Shown here in pieces: positions 8,950 to 17,983 of a stretch of DNA of 64,000 nucleotides (its first letter is position 1; every line of letters starts with the position of its first letter). Under the pieces are notes generated by a model, which searched no databases, was not told the origin of the DNA, and worked only from the letters and a program-made list of their open reading frames with translations. The DNA comes from Streptomyces sp. NBC_01775 (GTDB taxonomy: Bacteria > Actinomycetota > Actinomycetes > Streptomycetales > Streptomycetaceae). The translations under genes and the position numbers were made by a program. The stretch spans positions 5,766,001 through 5,830,000 of the forward strand of contig NZ_CP109104.1 of NCBI RefSeq assembly GCF_035917675.1. Reading direction: 5' to 3'.

Positions 8950-10052
8950 GCGAGGTGCCCGACGTCAGCGTCGTCGTCGCCGTCTACAACACCATGCCCT
9001 ACCTCACCAGCTGTCTGGCCTCGCTCGGCGCGCAGACCCTCGACGAGCGGCGGATGGAGGTCATCGTCGTCGACGACGGCTCCACCGACGGGGGAACCGC
9101 CGAGATCGAGCGGTTCGCGGCCCGTCACCCCGGGCTGGTGGTCACCGTGTGGCAGCCCAACTCCGGCGGCCCCGCGGCCCCCAGCAACCGGGGCCTGGAG
9201 CTGGCGAGGGGGCGCTACGTCTTCTTCCTCGGCGCCGATGACCACCTCGCGCCCGAGGCACTGGAGCGCATGGTCATCACGGCCGACCGCTGCCGCTCCG
9301 ACGTGCTGCTGTGCAAGATGGCCGCCGTGGGCGAGCGCACGGTGCCCACCGGCGTGTTCGCCCGCAGCTCGCCCGCCATCCGGCTGGTGGGCGACGGGCT
9401 GCCCTGGGCGCTGTCCAACACCAAGCTGTTCCGCCGCTCCCTGATCGAACGGCACGGCATCCGGTACGACGAGACGATGCCCGCCTTCAGCGACCAGCCG
9501 TTCGTGCTGGAGGCGTGCTTCCGCGCGGGCCGCATCTCCGTACTGGCCGACCAAGTCCACTACTTCGCCGTACGCCGCTCCGACTCCAGCAACATCACCT
9601 ACCGGGCCGGGCCCGAGGTGCGGCTGCGCTGCGTGGAGCGGATCTTCGAGACGACCTGCCGCTTCCTGGACCCCGGGCCGCTGCGCGACGCCTTCCACCG
9701 GCGGCACTTCCACGTCGAGCTGTTCCAGCTGTTCGGCCCCGACTTCCCCGGGCTCGACCAGGGCGCGCGACAGAGGGTGTGCACGGGCGCGGCCCGGCTG
9801 ATCGGGGCGCACGGCGACGGGGTGCTGGAGCGGCTCGACCTGCGCCGCCGCCGGACCCTGGAGCTGGCCTGGCGCGGCGATGTGGCCGCGCTGTGCGCCG
9901 AGATCGCCGCCGACCCGGAGCGCTCCCCGCGCAGCCCGGCCGCCGACAGCCGCTTCGCGCTGGTCCGCTGGCTGATGTCGCCCGTCCGCAGCAGCCGGCC
10001 CGTACGCAGCGGCCGGGCCGCGCACGGCGACGGCCGCCAGCCGGTGAGCTGA
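8946..10052 (+). CDS. GT2-family glycosyltransferase
   Basis: The protein of 368 residues starts at ATG 8946, overlapping the dehydrogenase stop by four bases (ATGA). It has a GT-A fold: VSVVVAVYN at residues 7-15, the first acidic pair in VVDDGSTDGG (43-44), NRGLELARG, and the metal-binding FFLGADDH (Asp98-Asp99). The C-terminal half after residue 230 is helical and unassigned. There are no membrane segments. It closes the + strand transferase operon and converges with a - strand transferase across a hairpin. The sugar and acceptor are unknown. The tight coupling suggests it uses, or acts beside, the uronic acid made by the upstream dehydrogenase. Confidence 0.85.
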   Translation: MSEVPDVSVVVAVYNTMPYLTSCLASLGAQTLDERRMEVIVVDDGSTDGGTAEIERFAARHPGLVVTVWQPNSGGPAAPSNRGLELARGRYVFFLGADDHLAPEALERMVITADRCRSDVLLCKMAAVGERTVPTGVFARSSPAIRLVGDGLPWALSNTKLFRRSLIERHGIRYDETMPAFSDQPFVLEACFRAGRISVLADQVHYFAVRRSDSSNITYRAGPEVRLRCVERIFETTCRFLDPGPLRDAFHRRHFHVELFQLFGPDFPGLDQGARQRVCTGAARLIGAHGDGVLERLDLRRRRTLELAWRGDVAALCAEIAADPERSPRSPAADSRFALVRWLMSPVRSSRPVRSGRAAHGDGRQPVS

Positions 10053-10111
10053 CGCCGCACGGCCGGCTGACGCCGGCCGGTGGGCTGCCGGTCAGCGGGT
10101 GAGGATGAGCT

Positions 10112-10146
10112 GCCGATCGGCCGGTGAACTGCCCCGGCCGATCGGC
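10112..10146. terminator. Bidirectional hairpin between convergent transferase genes
   Basis: A perfect 13-bp stem (10112-10124 with 10134-10146) with a nine-base loop lies between two genes that read toward each other. There is no U-tract, as is usual for streptomycete terminators. Confidence 0.6.
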
Positions 10147-10166
10147 TGATGCCTGTCGTCGGCCGG

Positions 10167-12488
10167 TCAGTTGAGCGGTTCGGGCGCCGACGTCTCACCG
10201 GGTGTGGTGTGCGGGTCGTCGATGACGACGGTCTCCGGAGCGGTCTCCGGCGTGGAGGCGTCCTGCGCGGAGGCGTCCGGCGCCGGGGCCGGGCGCCGCT
10301 CTGCCAGTGGCACCACGGGCGGGAGCGCCTCGGCGGGCTCGTCCAGCAGCACCCGCCGCACCACCCTTTCGGCCGCCCGCCCGTCGTCGTACGCGCAAAA
10401 CCGCTCGCGGAACGCGGCGCGCAGCGCCCGGGACCCGGCATCGCGCCAGGTGCCGTCCCGGAAGACGGCCGTCAGCTCCTCCTCGGTGCGGGTGACCGGG
10501 CCCGGGGTCTCGCCGGGGCGGCCGGAGAGCAGGTCGAAGTAGACGCCGCGCGAGTCGCGGTAGCTGTCCCAGTCCGGGGCGTGGATGACGATCGGCCGGT
10601 CGAGGTTGGCGTAGTCGAACATCACGGACGAGTAGTCGGTGATCAGCGCGTCCGCCGCCAGGCACAGGTCCTCCATCGAGGGGTGCCGCGACACGTCGCG
10701 CACCAGCCCCCGCGCGTGCAGCTCCCGCAGCCCGGTGTCCCTGCCGTAGAAGTAGTGGGTGCGCACCAGCAGCACGTACTCCTCGCCCAGCTCCGCGCTC
10801 AGCCGCTCCAGGTCGAGGCAGGGCACATAGTCCTTGCGGTAGTCGCGCATCGTCGGCGCGTACAGCAGCGCGACGCGGCCCGGCGGGATGCCCAGACGGT
10901 CGCGTACGGCGGCGATCTCCTCCGAGGTGGCCGTCGCGAAGCGGTCGTTGCGCGGGTACCCGGCCGGCAGATCCTCGTACGAACAGGGGAAGACGCGGTC
11001 CCATACCTCCGCCGAGTGCGGGTTGGAGGTGACGCTGACGTCCCAGCGGCTCGCGCGCCGCAGCAGCTTGCGGAAGCTCATCCGGGCCGCCGCCGGGTAC
11101 GGCTGCTGGTCCAGGCCCATGGTCTTGAGCGGGGTGCCGTGGTGCGTCATGACGTGCCGCTGGCCGGGCCGTTTGACCACGTGGTCGTGGAAGTTGACGT
11201 TGTTGACGAAGAACTTCGCGCGGGCCAGCACCTGCCAGTACCGGGGCGAGTGCGGGACGACGTGGTCGGTGCCCGGCGGCAGCGAGGCGACCGCGCCGCG
11301 CCGCACGATCCACACCGCCTTCAGGTGCGGGGCCAGCTCGCGCGCCTTGGCCTCGATCGCGGCCGGATTGCAGGCCACCCCCCGGTGCCAGTACGCGGAG
11401 TAGACGGCCAGGTCCTCGCGCAGCGGCAGCCTGCGCTGGAGCGCGTAGTAGCCGCGGTAGCCCACCTTGCCCACCGTGCCGCGCGCCCGCCGCGTCCGCC
11501 GCCGCGTCGCGCCCGCCGTGCGGCGCACCAGCTCGCGGGAGGCGAACAGCGTGTAGGAGCGCCGGGCCAGCAGCCCGAAGTCGCGGGCCGCGCGGCGCGG
11601 CGGGCGGAAGCCGGGCGGCCGGTGGGCGCGGTAGTGGCGGGCCGCCTGCCGGAAGTAGGCGCGCCGGTCGGCGGGCCGGACCCGGTCGCGGCGCCGGACG
11701 CAGAACAGGTAGTGCGACACCATCCGCTCGAAGAGCACCTTGCGGTAGGCCTCCAGCGCGGGGCGGCGGGCCACGAAGGCGAACAGGGAGGAGTACTGCG
11801 GGAAGATGTCGAAGTGCTTGCGGCCGGGGGAGCGGGTGATCGCCCCCTGGTAGCGCTGGCGGTAGTCGACGCAGACGCGGGAGAGGCAGCCGATGGAGCG
11901 CGCGCACACCATCGCCTCGTTGGACAGCGGCGCGTCCTCGTACAGACCCGGCTCGAAGCTGAAGCCCTCGCGCAGGTAGAACGCGCGGCGGTACGCCTTG
12001 TTCCAGGCGACGTGGAAGAGCGTGAGCAGCTCGGGGTGGTCGGCCACCGTGGAGGTCTGGGCTCCGGGCCCCGCCAGCTGTTCGCCGAACACGCTGGGCT
12101 CGACCTTGCCCCACCAGTAGGAGCGCTGGTGGTCGAAGACCAGCAGGTCCGGATCGCCGCAGGCGCGCAGCTGCCGGTCGATGGCGGCCAGCGCGCCGGG
12201 CAGGTAGCTGTCGTCGCTGTCCAGGAAGAGCAGATAGTCGCCGCGCGCCAGCTCCACCCCCGTGTTGCGGGCCCGCCCGAGCCCGCCGTTGACGGGCAGG
12301 TGCAGCACGCGGACCCGCTCGTCGCGGGCCGCGTACTCGTCCAGGATCCGGCCGCTGCCGTCGGGGGAGTGGTCGTCGACGCCTATGACCTCCAGATCCG
12401 TGAACGACTGGGAGAGCACCGAGTCCAGGCACTCGCGCACGAATCCCTGGACCTTGAAGACGGGGACGACGACGCTGAAGCGGGGCAT
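10167..12488 (-). CDS. GT2 glycosyltransferase fused to CDP-glycerol glycerophosphotransferase
   Basis: The protein of 773 residues starts at ATG 12488; a GTG six bases upstream is the alternative. The N-terminal third is a GT-A enzyme (FSVVVPVFK, GVDDHSPDGS, FLDSDDSYL near residue 90). The C-terminal half is a teichoic-acid type CDP-glycerol:glycerophosphotransferase (THHGTPLKTMG near 449, LYAPTMRDYR, LITDYSSVMFDYANLDRP near 620). Such enzymes build poly(glycerol- or ribitol-phosphate) chains on the inner membrane face. The fusion suggests one protein that adds both sugar and polyol-phosphate units to a wall teichoic-acid-like polymer. The C-terminal tail after residue 735 is Pro/Glu/Ala-rich. 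It lies downstream of a paralogue on the same strand. Confidence 0.88.
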   Translation of the reverse strand: MPRFSVVVPVFKVQGFVRECLDSVLSQSFTDLEVIGVDDHSPDGSGRILDEYAARDERVRVLHLPVNGGLGRARNTGVELARGDYLLFLDSDDSYLPGALAAIDRQLRACGDPDLLVFDHQRSYWWGKVEPSVFGEQLAGPGAQTSTVADHPELLTLFHVAWNKAYRRAFYLREGFSFEPGLYEDAPLSNEAMVCARSIGCLSRVCVDYRQRYQGAITRSPGRKHFDIFPQYSSLFAFVARRPALEAYRKVLFERMVSHYLFCVRRRDRVRPADRRAYFRQAARHYRAHRPPGFRPPRRAARDFGLLARRSYTLFASRELVRRTAGATRRRTRRARGTVGKVGYRGYYALQRRLPLREDLAVYSAYWHRGVACNPAAIEAKARELAPHLKAVWIVRRGAVASLPPGTDHVVPHSPRYWQVLARAKFFVNNVNFHDHVVKRPGQRHVMTHHGTPLKTMGLDQQPYPAAARMSFRKLLRRASRWDVSVTSNPHSAEVWDRVFPCSYEDLPAGYPRNDRFATATSEEIAAVRDRLGIPPGRVALLYAPTMRDYRKDYVPCLDLERLSAELGEEYVLLVRTHYFYGRDTGLRELHARGLVRDVSRHPSMEDLCLAADALITDYSSVMFDYANLDRPIVIHAPDWDSYRDSRGVYFDLLSGRPGETPGPVTRTEEELTAVFRDGTWRDAGSRALRAAFRERFCAYDDGRAAERVVRRVLLDEPAEALPPVVPLAERRPAPAPDASAQDASTPETAPETVVIDDPHTTPGETSAPEPLN

Positions 12489-12542
12489 GAACACCAGTCC
12501 TTCGTGGTGAGGGCCTTCGTGGCGAGGGCGTGGGGACGGATC

Positions 12543-14894
12543 TCAGCTCGCGGGTACGGGATGGGCGGAGGGCGGCTCCGGCTCCGGCGGCCTGCGGGTG
12601 TGCGCGCCCGCCGGCCCGGTGGCCGCGCGGCGACAGGCGGCGGGCGAGGGCGCGGGACGCCGCTCGGCGGGCGGGAGCACGGGCGGCAGCGCGGCGAGCG
12701 GCTCGCCCAGGAAGACGTGCCGCACCACGCGCTCGGCGGCGCGCCCGTCGTCGTAGGGGCAGAAGCGGGCGCGGAAGGCGGCCCGCAGCTCGCGTGCGTG
12801 GGGGGCGTCGTGGGCGCCGGTGGCCAGGATGTCGGTCAGCTCGTCCTCGCCGTACGCCACGAGACCCGGCGGCGCTGCCGTCACATCGAAGTAGGTGCCG
12901 CGCGCGGCCCGGTACGCCTCCCGGTCGGGGATGTGCAGCACGAGGGGCCGGTCGAGGTTGGCGTAGTCGAACATCAGGGAGGAGAAGTCGGTGACCAGCA
13001 CGTCCGAGGCCAGGCACAGCTCCTCGACCGAGGGGTGCGCCGAGACGTCCAGCACGCTCTCGGGCAGTGGCTGCGGCTGCCCGTCGTGACTGTGCTGTCC
13101 GCCGTGACTGTGCTGTCCGTCATGGAAATAGTGCGGGCGCACCAGCAGGGCGAAGCCGGGGCCGAGCGTGGTGGCCAGCCGGGCGAGGTCCAGGGGCGGG
13201 TGCCAGCCGTCGTGGTAGTCGCGGTGCGTGGGCGCGTACAGCACGGCGGTGACACCCTCGGGTATCCCCAGTTCGGCGCGTATTCGCGTCACGTCGTCGG
13301 CCGTGGCGGTGTGGAAGACGTCGTTGCGGGGATAGCCGAACTCCAGCGTCGTGTACGGCGCCGGATAGGCGCGCTCCCACACCGCCGAGGAGTGCGGGTT
13401 GGCCGAGAGGCTGAAGTCCCAGCGGTCGACGCGCTCCAGGAGCTTGCCGAAGTCCATGCCCGCCGCGCTCGCCGGGTAGGGCCGCAGGTCCAGGCCCATG
13501 TGCTTGAGCGGGGTGCCGTGGTGGGTCTGGAGATGGGTCTGGCCAGGGCGTTTGCGGTAGGTGTGGGGGAGGTTGACGTTGCTGACGAGGAAGCGGGCGC
13601 GGGCGAGCGCGCTCCAGTACGCGGCCGAGCCCGGGTGCAGCCGCAGCACGCCGGGCGGCAGGGTGTGGGCGTGTTCGGGCATACAGATCCAGGCCGTGCG
13701 CAGGTGCGGGGCCAGCTCGCGGACGGTGGCCTCGATCGCGGCGGGGTTGCAGGCGTAGCCGCGGTTCCAGTAGGCGCCGAAGACGGCGAGGCCCGGGTCC
13801 AGTGGGCGGCGGCGCTGGAGCGCGTAGTGGGCGCGCAGCACCGCCTTGCGGGCGAGCGCGCGCAGGCCGCGCAGCCGGGTGCGGACCGCCGTACGCAGCC
13901 TGCTGGCGTGGGAGAGCAGCCGGAAGGTGCGGTGGCTGCCCAGCCGCACCAGCAGCCGCCGCAGCCGCAGCCGGAGCGGCTGGCGGAGGAAGGCCTCGGA
14001 GGAGGCGGGTCGGTAGCGGCGGCAGTGCTGACGGCCGCGCCGCAGGAACTCCGCGCGGGCCGAACGCGGCAGCCGCCCGCCGCTGCTGTGGATGACGGCG
14101 AAGTGGTCGGCCATCCGCCGGTACAGCTCGGGCCGCCAGCGCTCCAGTTCGGGGCGCCGGTCCAGGAAGGCGAACAGCCGGTCGTACTGCGCGAAGACGT
14201 CGAAGTGCCCCCGGCCGGTGGTCGACAGGATGCTGCCCGTGCGCCGCTGCCGGTAGTGCACGCACACCCGGTCGAGGGTGGCTATGCCGCGCGCGGTCAG
14301 CAACGCGGGGAAGGTCCAGGGGGTGTCCTCGTAGCAGCCCGGGGGGAAGCTGAGCCCCTCGCGCTGGAGGAAGTCGCGGCGGTACGCCTTGTTCCAGGCG
14401 ACGGCCATCAGCCGCAGCAGCCCGGGGCGCTCGGCCAGGGTGGCGACGGCGGGCGCCGATTCCTGGCCGATGGCCTGGTCGAGCAGGTCGGCGCGGGTGT
14501 CGCGGACGGTGGTGCCGTCCCAGTAGGTGCGGGCGAAGTCGAACACCAGCACGTCGGGGTCGCCGGTGGCGGCCAGCCGGTCGGCGACGGCGCGCAGGGC
14601 GCCGGGCGTGAGGGTGTCGTCGCTGTCGAGGTAGAGGACGTAGTCCCCGCGGGCCCGGCGGGTGCCGGCGTTGCGTGCCGGGCCCATGCCCCCGTTCTGC
14701 GCCAGATGGATGACGCTCACGCGCGGGTCGGCCTCGGCGTAGGCGTCCAGTATCGCGCCGCAGCCGTCGGGGGAGTGGTCGTCGACGGCTATCAGTTCGA
14801 AGTCGGTGAAGGACTGGGTCAGGACGGAGTCCAGGCACTCGTGCACATACGCCTGCACCTTGTGGACGGGGACGATCACGCTGAGAAGAGGCAC
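12543..14894 (-). CDS. GT2 glycosyltransferase fused to CDP-glycerol glycerophosphotransferase, paralogue
   Basis: I chose GTG 14894 because the GT-A domain (PLLSVIVPVHK) begins at once; the frame extends 28 codons further upstream without family resemblance. The protein is about 783 residues. Architecture matches the downstream gene: GT-A domain (AVDDHSPDGC, YLDSDDTL), then a glycerophosphotransferase domain (THHGTPLKHMG, LYAPTHRDYHDGW, LVTDFSSLMFDY). A His/Gly/Gln-rich insertion (bases 13075-13130) encoded by a short repeat interrupts the transferase domain and is missing from the paralogue. The tail is Pro/Ala/Glu-rich. Fifty-four bases separate it from the downstream gene, so the pair is probably one transcript. 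Inferred role: synthesis of a glycosylated polyol-phosphate wall polymer. Confidence 0.87.
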   Translation of the reverse strand: MPLLSVIVPVHKVQAYVHECLDSVLTQSFTDFELIAVDDHSPDGCGAILDAYAEADPRVSVIHLAQNGGMGPARNAGTRRARGDYVLYLDSDDTLTPGALRAVADRLAATGDPDVLVFDFARTYWDGTTVRDTRADLLDQAIGQESAPAVATLAERPGLLRLMAVAWNKAYRRDFLQREGLSFPPGCYEDTPWTFPALLTARGIATLDRVCVHYRQRRTGSILSTTGRGHFDVFAQYDRLFAFLDRRPELERWRPELYRRMADHFAVIHSSGGRLPRSARAEFLRRGRQHCRRYRPASSEAFLRQPLRLRLRRLLVRLGSHRTFRLLSHASRLRTAVRTRLRGLRALARKAVLRAHYALQRRRPLDPGLAVFGAYWNRGYACNPAAIEATVRELAPHLRTAWICMPEHAHTLPPGVLRLHPGSAAYWSALARARFLVSNVNLPHTYRKRPGQTHLQTHHGTPLKHMGLDLRPYPASAAGMDFGKLLERVDRWDFSLSANPHSSAVWERAYPAPYTTLEFGYPRNDVFHTATADDVTRIRAELGIPEGVTAVLYAPTHRDYHDGWHPPLDLARLATTLGPGFALLVRPHYFHDGQHSHGGQHSHDGQPQPLPESVLDVSAHPSVEELCLASDVLVTDFSSLMFDYANLDRPLVLHIPDREAYRAARGTYFDVTAAPPGLVAYGEDELTDILATGAHDAPHARELRAAFRARFCPYDDGRAAERVVRHVFLGEPLAALPPVLPPAERRPAPSPAACRRAATGPAGAHTRRPPEPEPPSAHPVPAS

Positions 14895-14995
14895 GGCAGA
14901 TCCACGGGGTCGACGTGACAGGTCAGGAGACCACGGACGATTAATCCGATTTATCCCACAAGTGTCGCGTCGGCACATCCGTGCCCGTCTCGCCC

Positions 14996-15031
14996 GGGTG
15001 CCGCCCCGGGTGCCGCCCCGGGTGCCGGCCC
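14996..15031. repeat. 12-bp tandem repeat next to dprE2 stop
   Basis: Three 12-base copies (14996-15007, 15008-15019, 15020-15031) end two bases before the dprE2 stop codon, on its downstream side. Confidence 0.8.
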
Positions 15032-15033
15032 GC

Positions 15034-15807
15034 TCAGCCCGGCAGCCTCCTGAAGAGCGGACGGGGCAGATGGCGCAGCGCCGTCATCACCGGGCCCAGA
15101 ACGCCCGGCACCCACACCGTCCGCGCCCTGCGGCGCACCCCGTGGGCGATCGCCTCGGCGACGGCGCCCGGCGTGGTGGCGAACGGCGCGGGGCGCAGAC
15201 CCGCCGTCATCCGGGTGCGGACGAAGCCGGGCCTGACCACCATCACGTGGACGCCCGAGCCGTGCAGCGCGTCGCCGAGCCCCTGCGCGAAGGCGTCCAG
15301 ACCGGCCTTGCTGGAGCCGTAGACGAAGTTGGCGCGGCGGGCGCGCTCGGCGGCGACCGAGGAGAGGACCACCAGCGAGCCATGGCCCTGGGTACGCAGG
15401 GCGTTGGCGCACACCAGGCCGGCGGAGACCGCGCCGGTGTAGTTCGTCCGGGTGACCCGCACGGCCGACAGGGGGTGCTGTTCGTCGTGCCGCTGGTCGC
15501 CCAGCACGCCGAAGGCGAGGAGGACGAGGTCGATGTCGCCCTCGGCGAAGACCTTGCCGAGCACCTCCTCGTGCGTCTCGGGTGCGAGCGCGTCGAAGGG
15601 CGCGGTGCGGACGCTCACCTCGATGCCGTGCGCCGCCGCCTCCTCGCGCAGCCCGGCCGCCGCCGCGTCCAGCCCGGGTCCGGGCCGCCCGGCCAGCCAG
15701 ACGGTGCGGGCGCGACGGGCCATGAAGCGGCGCGCTGTGGCGAGCGCGATCTCGGAGGTGCCGCCGAGAACGAGCAGGGACTGCGGGGTGCCGAAGGCGT
15801 CCTTCAT
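15034..15807 (-). CDS. dprE2: DprE2-like decaprenylphosphoryl-2-keto-ribose reductase (SDR)
   Basis: The protein of 257 residues starts at ATG 15807 with GAGGAG seven bases upstream. It is a short-chain dehydrogenase: nucleotide-binding LGGTSEIALA at the N terminus (the GTSEI form is typical of DprE2 rather than of generic SDRs), the catalytic Tyr and Lys in YGSSKAG, and a C-terminal hydrophobic tail. In mycobacteria DprE2 with DprE1 epimerises decaprenylphosphoryl ribose to the arabinose form. The DprE1-like gene is 134 bases upstream on the same strand, which supports the assignment. The lipid in this organism may not be decaprenyl. Confidence 0.8.
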   Translation of the reverse strand: MKDAFGTPQSLLVLGGTSEIALATARRFMARRARTVWLAGRPGPGLDAAAAGLREEAAAHGIEVSVRTAPFDALAPETHEEVLGKVFAEGDIDLVLLAFGVLGDQRHDEQHPLSAVRVTRTNYTGAVSAGLVCANALRTQGHGSLVVLSSVAAERARRANFVYGSSKAGLDAFAQGLGDALHGSGVHVMVVRPGFVRTRMTAGLRPAPFATTPGAVAEAIAHGVRRRARTVWVPGVLGPVMTALRHLPRPLFRRLPG

Positions 15808-15880
15808 ACGGGGCTCCTCGAACGGAAGGGGGATCCTGGCGGTCTTACGGGAAGGCGCGGCCCACGGCCGCCGGGCCACG

Positions 15881-15950
15881 GTCACCGGGCCGTCCGTTAC
15901 AGGGCGGGCCGTCACGGGGCCGTCCGTCACCGGGCGGGCCGTCACAGGCC
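15881..15950. repeat. 30-bp tandem repeat over the dprE1 stop codon
   Basis: Two 30-base copies (15881-15910, 15911-15940; about 90 percent identical by eye) and a ten-base partial third that contains the dprE1 stop codon (complement of 15942-15944). The array fills most of the dprE1-dprE2 gap, so it is transcribed if the two genes form an operon. Confidence 0.88.
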
Positions 15951-17330
15951 CAGCCGGCGGGCCAGGTCCGAGGTGAAGACCCCGCGCGGGTCCAGCTCGG
16001 CGCGCAGCGCGCGGAAGTCGGCCAGCCTCGGATACATCGCGGACAGCAGTTCGGGTCGCATCCGCGCGTCCTTGGCGAGGTACAGCCGGCCGCCCGCCTC
16101 GGCGACCTCGCCGTCCAGCTGGTCGAGGAACTCCGCGAGCCCCGGCAGCCCGGCGGGGATGTCCAGCGCCAGCGTCCAGCCCTCGGCGGGGAAGGACAGC
16201 CAGCCGGGGTCGCCCGCGCCGAACCGTTTGAGGACGGCGAGGAAGCTGGGGCACGAGCGCCGCGAGATGAGCCGCACGATGCGGCGCAGCGCGTCGTCGT
16301 GCTCGTGGCCCACCACGCACTGCCACTGCACGAAGCCCGCGCTGCCGTAGACCCGGTTCCAGTGCGGCAGCCCGTCCAGCGGGTGGAAGAAGGAGGCCAG
16401 CTTCTGCACCTCGCCCCGCCGCCTGCGGGGCGCCTTGTGGTACCAGAGCTTGTTGAACACGCCGACGGTGCTGCCGCGCAGCAGCCCGCTGGGCAGCGCG
16501 CGCGGCGCGGATGGCAGCCGCCCGGGGCGGAAGGCGAGCGGCGCGGTACGCAGCCGCGGGGGCAGCGCCTCCAGCGGGGCGTGGTCCCCCCGGGTGAGGA
16601 CGGCGCGCCCGGTCGCCGTGCCGCGCGCCAGCAGGTCGACCCAGGCCACCGAGTAGCGGTAGCGGTGGTCGGTGGCGGCGAGCGTGGCCAGCAGCGAGTC
16701 GAGGTCGGGCAGCCGTTCGGTGTCCACGGTCATCAGCGACGTCTCCACCGGAAGCAGCTGGAGCGTCGCGCTCAGCACGACCCCTGTCAGGCCCATGCCG
16801 CCCGAGGTCGCGTCGAACAGGTCTGTGCCGGGGGTGAGGACCCGCACCTCGCCGTCGGCCGTCAGCAGCTCCATGGCGCGCACGTGCCGGGTGAAGGAGC
16901 CGGAGACGTGGTGGTTCTTGCCGTGGATGTCCGCGCCGATCGCCCCGCCCACCGTCACATAGCGGGTCCCGGGGGTGACCGGCACGAACCAGCCCAGCGG
17001 CAGCAGCACCTCCATCAGCCGGTGCAGGCTGACCCCCGCCTCGCAGGTCACCGATCCGGCGCGGGCGTCGATCTCGCGCACCCGGTCCAGGCCCGTGGTG
17101 TCCAGGACGGTGCCGCCCGCGTTCTGCGCCGCGTCGCCGTACGCCCTGCCCAGGCCGCGCGCGATGCTGCCGCGCGCCCCGCACCCGCGCACGACCGCCA
17201 CGGCCTCCTCCACGGTGCGGGGGTGCGAGACCGTCGCGCCGGTGGGGGCTGTCCTGCCCCAGCCGGTGAGGAGCCGTGCGGGGCGGAGGGGCGGCGGGGG
17301 CTGCGCGGGCAGCGGAGGCTGAACGGGCAT
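15942..17330 (-). CDS. dprE1: DprE1-like FAD-dependent decaprenylphosphoryl ribose 2-oxidase
   Basis: The protein of 462 residues starts at ATG 17330. The N-terminal FAD-binding domain shows RGLGRAYGDAAQNAGG (residues 58-73), VTPGTRYVTVGGAIGADIHG and GGMGLTGVV, all features of the VAO/DprE1 oxidase group. The C-terminal substrate domain includes NRVYGSAGFVQWQCV and ends in LDPRGVFTSDLARRLG. The family oxidises the ribose 2-OH of polyprenyl-phosphoribose; DprE2 then reduces the keto form to the arabinose epimer. It is divergent from the PAP2-UbiA-GtrA genes. D-arabinose polymers are not expected in ordinary Streptomyces wall, so the final product may be a different pentosyl donor. Confidence 0.85.
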   Translation of the reverse strand: MPVQPPLPAQPPPPLRPARLLTGWGRTAPTGATVSHPRTVEEAVAVVRGCGARGSIARGLGRAYGDAAQNAGGTVLDTTGLDRVREIDARAGSVTCEAGVSLHRLMEVLLPLGWFVPVTPGTRYVTVGGAIGADIHGKNHHVSGSFTRHVRAMELLTADGEVRVLTPGTDLFDATSGGMGLTGVVLSATLQLLPVETSLMTVDTERLPDLDSLLATLAATDHRYRYSVAWVDLLARGTATGRAVLTRGDHAPLEALPPRLRTAPLAFRPGRLPSAPRALPSGLLRGSTVGVFNKLWYHKAPRRRRGEVQKLASFFHPLDGLPHWNRVYGSAGFVQWQCVVGHEHDDALRRIVRLISRRSCPSFLAVLKRFGAGDPGWLSFPAEGWTLALDIPAGLPGLAEFLDQLDGEVAEAGGRLYLAKDARMRPELLSAMYPRLADFRALRAELDPRGVFTSDLARRLGL

Positions 17331-17419
17331 GGAGGCGACCGTATCGCCCCTGAATGCGAGTATCTGGAGGCTGCGCCGCGTATGTCGCTGAAAGAGTGAA
17401 AGGCGGAGTGTCGGATCGT

Positions 17420-17983
17420 ATGGTCACGCGGCGGCGGGGGCGGTCCGGTGAGAGTCGGGATGTGGCTGCGAGAGCGATGCGACGGTGGGAACGGCGGCTG
17501 CTGTGCGCCCTGGGCGACTGCGCGGCGGACGCACGGGTGGCCGGTGCGGCACGCGCGCTGTCCTGGAGCGGAGAGCACGCCGCCGTCTGGCTCCTGACCG
17601 GGCTCGCCGGTGCCGCCACAGACCGTACGCAGCGGGAGCGCTGGCTGCGGGGCACGGCGCTCGTGGGCGCCGCGCACCTGGCCAGCATGGGGATCAAGCG
17701 GGTCGTGCGCCGCCCGCGCCCCGTTCTGGACGGCCGCGCCCCGCTCGTGCGGACCTGGGGTCAGCACTCCTTCCCCAGCTCCCACGCGGCCTCGGCCGGC
17801 GCCGCCGCGCTCGCGCTCGGCGGACTGCGGCCCCGGACCTCGGTGGCCGTCGGTATCGGCTCGCTGGCGACGCTGACCTGCCTCTCCCGGCTGGTCGTCG
17901 GCGTCCACTACCCCTCGGACGTGCTCGCCGGAGCCGCGCTGGGCGCGCTGACCGTACGGCTGGGACGGGGGCGCCATGGCTGA
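17420..17983 (+). CDS. PAP2-type phosphatase, probable decaprenyl-phosphoribose 5-phosphate phosphatase
   Basis: The start is uncertain: ATG 17420 follows GGAG at 17405-17408, while GTG 17408 and ATG 17354 are in frame upstream. From 17420 the protein has 187 residues. It carries the three phosphatase signature blocks: KRVVRRPRP, SFPSSHAAS and RLVVGVHYPSDV, with the catalytic His in the last. Several hydrophobic segments make it an integral membrane enzyme. Next to a UbiA-type phosphoribosyltransferase and DprE1/2, it most likely removes the 5-phosphate from polyprenyl-phosphoribose-5-phosphate, as the Rv3807c-type enzyme is thought to do. It overlaps the next gene by eight bases. Confidence 0.82.
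   Translation: MVTRRRGRSGESRDVAARAMRRWERRLLCALGDCAADARVAGAARALSWSGEHAAVWLLTGLAGAATDRTQRERWLRGTALVGAAHLASMGIKRVVRRPRPVLDGRAPLVRTWGQHSFPSSHAASAGAAALALGGLRPRTSVAVGIGSLATLTCLSRLVVGVHYPSDVLAGAALGALTVRLGRGRHG

Noticed and set aside
10149..14918. A 1589-codon open frame on the + strand
   Set aside because: It is antisense to two well-supported transferase fusions; long shadow frames are expected in this base composition and it has no domain motifs.
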